Assembly (NCBI RefSeq): GCF_905475395.1
Contig: NC_058340.1
Location: forward strand, 65,388,181-65,452,180
Source: Chrysoperla carnea
Taxonomy: Eukaryota > Arthropoda > Insecta > Neuroptera > Chrysopidae
DNA length: 64,000 nt
Reading direction: 5' to 3'
Below are positions 57,393 through 64,000 of this stretch, one piece after another. Position numbers and translations under genes: made by a program. The notes beneath the pieces were generated by a model. The model was not told the DNA's origin. It saw nothing but the letters and a program-made list of their open reading frames with translations, and searched no databases. How positions within the stretch are numbered: the stretch's first letter is position 1; every line of letters begins with the position of its first letter.

Positions 57393-58264
57393 AAACAACT
57401 AATTTGGTTTAGATTACAAGAGGTTTGGGAAAAAGCAATGAGTTGCTCTTTCACCCCTACCTTCAATTTCCACAGTCTCATTTAATAGCAATCCGCGATT
57501 TTTTCTTCTTTAATACACCATCGAACAATTCCTGGAATAAAAACCGGTAAACGCCTTAGTTCCTGTCATATATGACATAATCATCGGTCTATAGATATTC
57601 ACGATCTAAACTTGGTGAAAAGTATTGGAAAATTTATAAAATAACGAACAACTTTATTTCCGTTAAATACACTTTTAAAGAAAACACAGTTTTGAGATAA
57701 GATTCTTCCCAATTTCAAATGATTCGAATTCGAATAAAATTCATCACAAAGTAGAATAAATTTGGTGGAAGCGATGGGAAAAATGTATTAAAGTAAAGAA
57801 TTGTTGATGAGTTTAATAAATTTTTTACTAACTTTTAACTAAGAATATATAATTCGTCAAACATCTAAGACAATTTTTTACATCTATTAAATTTAAACCA
57901 AATATTTTATAATTCTATGACTCGTTTATATATTTTTCTATAAAAATAAATATATTCATATTTTCTATATGAAATATGTACTATTTTACCGCTTCTTGTC
58001 TAATCAAATACATTTATCTAAATAATTCGTATACAAACTGTCAAATATTATCTTAATTACTGTTTATTTACATATGTTTTATAAAAAAAAAACTTACTAT
58101 TTTATTTTATTTATTTTATAATTAATTCATTATAAATATTTGACTATTTTATCTTTAAATAATAATATAATATTAATGATTATATTAAATATAAATCAAT
58201 TTATCTTTTTAAAGTATATCATCCTTTTTTTTTGCAATTCTCCATAAATAAAATTTTTATACTT

Positions 58265-58815
58265 TTTAACCCCCGAACTAAAAAAAGGGATGTTATAAGT
58301 TTGACCGCTATGTGTGTCTGTCTGTGTGTTTGTCTGTCTGTGGCAGCGTAGCGCCTGAACGGATGAACCGATTTTAATTCTTTGGTTTCATTTGAAAGGT
58401 AATTTAACGGAGAGTGTTCTATGTTTCAAGTGCGAGCTTAGTTTTTAGTACCCGAAAAAACTAAAAAATTGGCGATGATCTTCAAAATCCATTCAGATTG
58501 GAAAAGACATGACATATAATTTTAACATGTAAATAATTACTATGGAAATGAATGGTCAAATAAACCTGGCTCAATTCATTTCGAAAAGTGAAGTGGTAAA
58601 ATAATAAGGTAATTCAAAACAATAATTCAAAAGAACAAAGTCAACTCAAATATTTCAATTAAAATATTTCCAAAAATTTGTCCCAAAAAATGATAGCTCT
58701 CTAAATATTCTTTTCATCTCATCTGATGTCTTTGACCATCACTTTGATATTGATTAAAGAAGGAGTGTTATAAGTTTAAAGTGTTTATCTGTGCGTCTGT
58801 GTGTTTCCCAGTGTC
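58265..58815 (+). mobile_element. R2 dispersed repeat, 3' truncated
   Basis: Plus orientation, starting AACCCCCGAACTAAAAAAAG and running collinearly with the 51.4-kb copy to GTGTGTTTCCCAGTG, where it breaks off before the terminal ACCGACTTGATTG block. Confidence 0.8.
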
Positions 58816-61800
58816 CTAAAAAACAGATATTCGTTCGCTAAAATTCTGAAAATTGCAACCGTTTCCGTAAATATCAAAGTATCATTGATATTTAGGCTTT
58901 GTTAACACGGAAAACAAAAATAAATTTTCTTTTAAATTAAATTTGGCTTATTATAGAATATTTGAAAAAAACAATCTTTGTTTGTCTGATGTCAAAGTCA
59001 TAAACTATTTCAAAACTAATCTTTATGACATTTAAGTGCTAATTATTTAGATTGTTTAGTGAAAAACATAAAATATCTAGCCATCGACTTAATTGCAGTG
59101 ACAAAGAAAAGTACTGTCAATAATAAAATGGAAAATATTTTTCTTTCTCTGAAAAAAGTGTACTTTAAATGAAATGTTTAAAACATTCAATAAATCTAAT
59201 TTATATTATTTCTATTGGATCACACGCTAAAATATTAGGTCTAAATGTAAAAAAATTATTGTTTAGTAAGGCTAAAATCGATTAATTATATTTTTTTTAC
59301 ATACAATTAAAATCAATAAAACCATATCAATAAAAATAAATCGAAAATAACTAACATCCATATCAAAAAAAATAATATTATGAATTAAAAATTATTATTT
59401 AAATTAAAATTCTAATAAAATATATATATATAAAAAAAAAAATAAAATAAAATAATTCATAATTTATAAAAATTATAATAAATAAAATTAATTCAAACAG
59501 TAAATTATAAAAATGTGTTAAATAAATTTCTTAACATATTTTTTTTTCTAACATATTTTTTGTCAAATGTCATATTGTTATTTTATTAATAATAATAATA
59601 GTGTATAAGTATATTTATATTTTTTATAATAATAATTTTCATCCATTTTGATATATTTATCATCACTATAATAAACATTAGACATAATTTTATTACTCAG
59701 TTATAGTAATTTACATGTGCTTAGCACATGTTTACAAACAATTAAAATATCATCACGGAAATATTGAATCTACTTAGAAACTTCGATTTTATTTTACATA
59801 TTATTTTATTTAAAAAAAATGTTATTATATCGTATCTTCATCTGATAACGAGAGTAACCTACAATCTACGAGAGTATTTAGAGGATAGTTGCAGTATCCC
59901 CAATACCGTATTAAGATATTGCAAAGGTAATTTCGAGTTAAACCAGCCTGCTTCATAAAATAATGAAATATTAACCAAAATACTAGGGTTCGATCCTATA
60001 AAATTTCCTTGTTCTACCTATAAATTATTATGTTTAATTTCTGATAACTCAAAACTTATTTTTTTGAATGAAAAAACATAAATTTTGGACAAAAAAAAAA
60101 TTGACGATTTATAAAGTGTTTTTTGCATATCCTCAAAATTCCTGGCAAGCAGAATCGATTTAAAAAGATTTAGTTTCCTCAGTAATCTACATTTTGGATT
60201 TTGAGGTCTGTTGCACTTTTTGTGGTTTTACTTCAAAACCAGCAAACAAATTAAAGCGTGCGATAAGGGATACAGTTTAAATAAGTTAAATAAAATCTTT
60301 TCAGGGATAAATATACACTGGAAGACTAAATACGTCCCTTCAGTTTTAGTCTATACTAGGAAAACATAAACGTGCAAATTTTTCAAAAAACTTTTTTCTA
60401 AATACATTACACTAGGAATTTAGTACCAGTTCCACATTTCACCGCATCATCTTGTCAAAAGCTAATCACCCCCAGTGTGTTTTTAGCGTGATTAGTTTGT
60501 ATAATAATATTTTTTGTATACTAGTACAATGCAATTTTTATTTTATTTATACTTATCTCTTCTCTATACTTATGACACTTGAGAGAGATTAGACTTTCCC
60601 TTTTATAAAAAGATTCAGCATAGTCAAGTTAAAGAGAATATTTCAATTGATTTCAATCATTTAATTCAAATCTCTTCAATTTAGAAGCTGGGCAAAAAAT
60701 TACTAAAAATATTTTGGTCGAATCCTTTAATAAAGCTTTCTTTTGCTATCTATCATTAATATATTTTTTTTATTAATTAAATTAAATGATAATTTTTATA
60801 AACATAATAATTATTCATAATTATCACTGACTTAATAAAAAATATATTTATTTTTTTTTCAAATAAATATATTTACAACGATCAAACCGGTCAATTACCT
60901 GATAACATTTCCATACCTATTGTTCGAAATTGGCCTTGAAATTTTTATTAAAATTAAAGCGCTAAAATTCTTTCCAACCTATAGTACCTTATATCGGAAA
61001 TTTGATAAAACTTGTAAACTTGTTAATGTTAACTTCTTTATCATCTGTATAATTAGTACTTAATTAATGAGTTGTTGCTAATTAAATAAAAGTGCAGTTG
61101 AAAAGAAAGAGGCACGTATTAGCGTAAAAGTTAATAAATAGTAAGAACCTAGTAATCAAAAAGTTTGTTAAATTCAAGTTTTGAGAAAATAAGAGAAAAA
61201 TGTTGTTTTTTAAGTAAACTTTCTACACTTTCTCGTAAAGCGTCCAACTATCCCAGGTTTTTCATGTGGAGTTTTCGACGAAATAGAAAGCTGAATATCG
61301 CAGACGTAAATTTGCTGAAAATACCATATTATGACAAAAATTAAATTTTGTGGAAGTTAGCTATTGGGCTCAGCCCAGATCAATTAATGTATTGAGATAA
61401 GAAATTGAACTGAAAAGCCTTTTAAGAAGACATTGATTATAACAAAATAATATTGTCTCTATACAAAACTACTAGCTTAAACCGTGGCTAAAAATAGGCT
61501 ATGCAAATAATATATAATCTAGTAATGTACTTTCTTTTTATTTGTAGGCAATTTTATTACAGATATGATATACAATTTGCATAATAAACAAAATGAAATC
61601 TTAATATTATTTTTTTGATCTGTATTTTCCTAAGCTGTATATTTTAGACCGTGAGTTTATTTTTTGTCAGTGGCGAGTAGGAAAAGCTTGAAAATGAAGG
61701 GTAAATCAAGGCATTTTATATAGGAATAACGATAGAAAAAAGGAAATTGCGTTTCCAAGAAAAAAGGATAGAAAAATTATATATAAGATTGCGTTGGATC

Positions 61801-62053
61801 CTATAATAAAATGCATATAACAAACGTTTTGCTTCATCGCATCAGTGTGTGTTGGGCGTACACTTTTTAAACACCTTGTAGTTTAAACTACTTATTAGAG
61901 TTGATTGTGGATATTGAAAGTATACACAATCAAATTTGATTGTGTGTCTGTTTATTTATCACGAAAAAAATTATTTATTCCTGCAGTAATAAAATAATTA
62001 TTGCAAACTAAAAATAGTGTTGATGTTGTTCTAACCATTATTGTTGTCAAACA

Positions 62054-63383
62054 ATGGCAAATGAAAAGAAAATTGTCTGGGGAAAAACAGATGATAGTAA
62101 GTGAAAATATTTCTATTTTTATTTTTTATTTTTATCTGAAATTTTATTTCTTATCAAAGTTTTTGCTTCGTATTCTGCAAAATAACACTCTGATAAGTAA
62201 ATAAATTAATTCAAATTATCTAATATTTCAAAAATCTTTTCTTAAAGAATGCTCAATAACAGCTCGGATTTTGACGATTTTTCAAGTTCAAGTTCAGTTA
62301 AAATATATTTTTTGTGGAAACCCATGACGCAAAAGTCATTTTTTGATATAAGTTGCAAATATATTGTTTAAACAATATAAATATCTAGCAGTTATCCACG
62401 TTATAGCCTTCAATTCTCTTAGATTCCCTTTTGTTCACTATTTAATGGATTTTAACTGTTATTGCGAATCCCTAATTACTTTGAAAAGAAATACGGCCAT
62501 GACACTTGCTGATAATGTAGCATTTAATAGATGAAAAAAATTTTTAAAATCGGTTACGTAGTGAACTCGAAAATGACGGCTTTCATCCCCTATTTCACCC
62601 TTTTAGGGTATGAATTTCGAAAAATTCTTTCTTAAATGACATCTACAGTATAAAATCAATATCCTCTCGAAATTTCAAACTTCTATCATTAGCAATTTAG
62701 GATTGGCATCGATATATCAATCGCGGCATTGTCTGTTCCTCCTCCAGATTATTTCCCTTCTTCTGATTTTAAACAATATACAAAAATAATCATTTTGAAA
62801 AAAAAAATTATCCAAATCGGAGCTATTATTGAGGACTTTCGAGTAAAAACATTCATTGATGCGACTAATGTCAAAGAAACATAATTTTTCCATATTTTTA
62901 TCTCAAATTTTCAAAGACGTTATTATATTCGACAGAATATTATTGTATTTATGAAATGCAGCGTGCGTAAAGCAGTAATTACCGCCAACCTACGATAAAT
63001 AATTTTTGTACTATTACTAATTATATTATCGTTACTAAAATTACTTCTTATATTATAATTATTTATTTATTTATTTACAAAACTGTAATTAACATATTTT
63101 AAAACAAATTTTATATATATTTTCAGATCTATTTGAATTTGTTACACTTTTGACGACTGGTGATGATGCTCCAAATGATTTATTGAATCAAGCACTTGAT
63201 TTAACTAGAAATACATTTTGTCAAGATGAAACGATCTCAATTTGTTCTGGTGTTTCAATTAATCCAGCGGCTGCAGAAGAATTAGTTGAATTATCACGAG
63301 TTACAGCAAACGATGGTCTTACAATTGTGGCAATTGAAAAAGCTACAGGAAAAGTTGCTTCAGTTTTGTTTAATAAGCTTCAA
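62054..63383 (+). CDS. GNAT acetyltransferase family member (gene C), 3' end outside window
   Basis: Exon 1, 62,054-62,096 (MANEKKIVWGKTDD, 43 nt, donor GTAAGT, phase 1), and exon 2, 63,127-63,383 (phase 1 to phase 0, donor GTAAGA), repeat the size and phase pattern of genes A and B. Together they give 100 residues. Exon 2 starts LFEFVTLLTTGDDAPNDLLN, in place of LFEIVLINENMLEEVLIFLK, and includes NTFCQDETISICSG and VAIEKATGKVASVL, matching VIEKSTNKIISV of gene A. The remaining exon with motif A was not found before 64,000. It is clearly more diverged than A is from B. The 1,030-bp first intron is AT-rich. Confidence 0.6.
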
Positions 63384-63867
63384 GTAAGAATGAATCACTT
63401 AATAATCTTTTTTGGAAGATTCTATATACTTAAAAAAATGTTTTTGGTGACATCTTCCAGCCAAACCTTAGGGAACCTAGTTACAGGTACATTGTCCCTT
63501 CCGGTTTATCTATTTTCCCTTAAATTACTTTTTGCAAAATATCAGCAATATAGCATAAAGTAATTGCTGCAAAGTTAATTAATCCAAACAAACTTTTCTG
63601 GTCTTCGAGAAAAATCGAGCCTAAGCTTATCTTCCTGTAGCTCTCAAATCTTTGGATCGAGTTTTAAACAATGCATTGTAGAAAAAGCATAAAAAACGGG
63701 ATGATTCTAGGAAGTTTGAAGAGCGGTGAGAAATTTCTGTGCCGACTATCCAGAAACAGTATTTCAGACAAGAAACTTTAGCGAATACACTCGCATCTTA
63801 AATCTGTAATCAAATCCTGCAAGTTTAGCAGTTAATCCACTTTCCGGTTGCCGATTTAGATGAAGTA

Positions 63868-64000
63868 TGGTTTGTTTTTTTATAAGGAACATTTTTTACA
63901 TTTAATTTAACTATTGTTCTATCTCTAACGGTTTACCAGATGGGTCCTACGGACTTAAGACCCAATTGACCTATGTTGCTCATTTACGAACTTAGCATCA
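63868..64000 (-). mobile_element. R1 dispersed repeat copy, cut by window end
   Basis: ATCTCTAACGGTTTACCAGA followed by GACCCAATTGACCTATGTTG and CTCATTTACGAACTTAGC. It lies in the intron or flank after gene C exon 2. Confidence 0.75.

Larger units (their letters stand above)
51240..62053. other. Gene-poor interval upstream of the minus-strand exon
   Basis: Apart from the listed R1, R2 and inverted-repeat elements, the GNAT relic and the tRNA-like palindrome, I see no supported gene. The frames at 52.3, 59.8 and 62.0 kb lack domains or consistent splice signals. Missing 5' exons of the minus-strand gene may be hidden here. Confidence 0.4.

Noticed and set aside
59764-59958. Possible 45-bp micro-exon (EDSCSIPNTVLRYCK) with AG and GT borders
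   Set aside because: Borders are weak, and there is no partner exon or known cysteine-rich family.
60880-60975. Possible minus-strand exon with TTTTAG acceptor and AG|GTAATT donor
   Set aside because: Only one frame is open, the composition is unconvincing and no junction partner was found.

Overview
The window is AT-rich insect nuclear DNA. The evidence is GT-AG introns of roughly 60 to 730 bp, a seven-transmembrane insect odorant receptor, an insect-type Mediator subunit, a cluster of insect-type GNAT acetyltransferase genes, and heavy loading with short non-autonomous repeats. I see no bacterial operons, CRISPR arrays or phage genes. The odorant receptor points to a winged insect, but I could not settle the order.

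Layout. About 1-14,300 is gene-poor and repeat-rich: fold-back elements, TTAA-flanked MITE-like elements, a tRNA-derived SINE nested inside one of them, and copies of two dispersed families called R1 and R2 here. An odorant receptor gene lies on the minus strand at 14,484-17,111 (6 exons, about 427 codons). After a 312-bp-period tandem repeat (17.4-18.1 kb) comes MED24 on the plus strand at 19,716-25,513. Its 13 exons join in phase into a 1,110-residue protein, and its three long introns each carry one transposon-like insertion. Two aaNAT-like GNAT genes follow on the plus strand (29,175-31,424 and 34,043-36,235) with the same three-exon architecture. A third, more divergent member begins at 62,054 and runs off the window. 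Between them lie a decayed GNAT fragment near 56.5 kb and, on the minus strand, two phase-compatible exons (51,158-51,239 and 37,517-37,638) that look like the 3' end of an unidentified gene with a 13.5-kb intron. The remaining 37-62 kb is mostly AT-rich intronic or intergenic sequence with R1 and R2 copies, a 669-bp TIR element with a 6-bp target duplication, and a tRNA-like palindrome.

The genes do not form one pathway. The odorant receptor is sensory, MED24 is general transcription machinery, and the GNATs form a local family probably made by tandem duplication. Their acetyl-CoA-binding motif is atypical, which makes them the most interesting protein-coding feature. I found no convincing new multi-gene system. 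The main value lies in the exon reconstructions, the hidden minus-strand gene and the well-delimited mobile elements. All exon joins were made by hand from splice signals and phase; no database search was possible.
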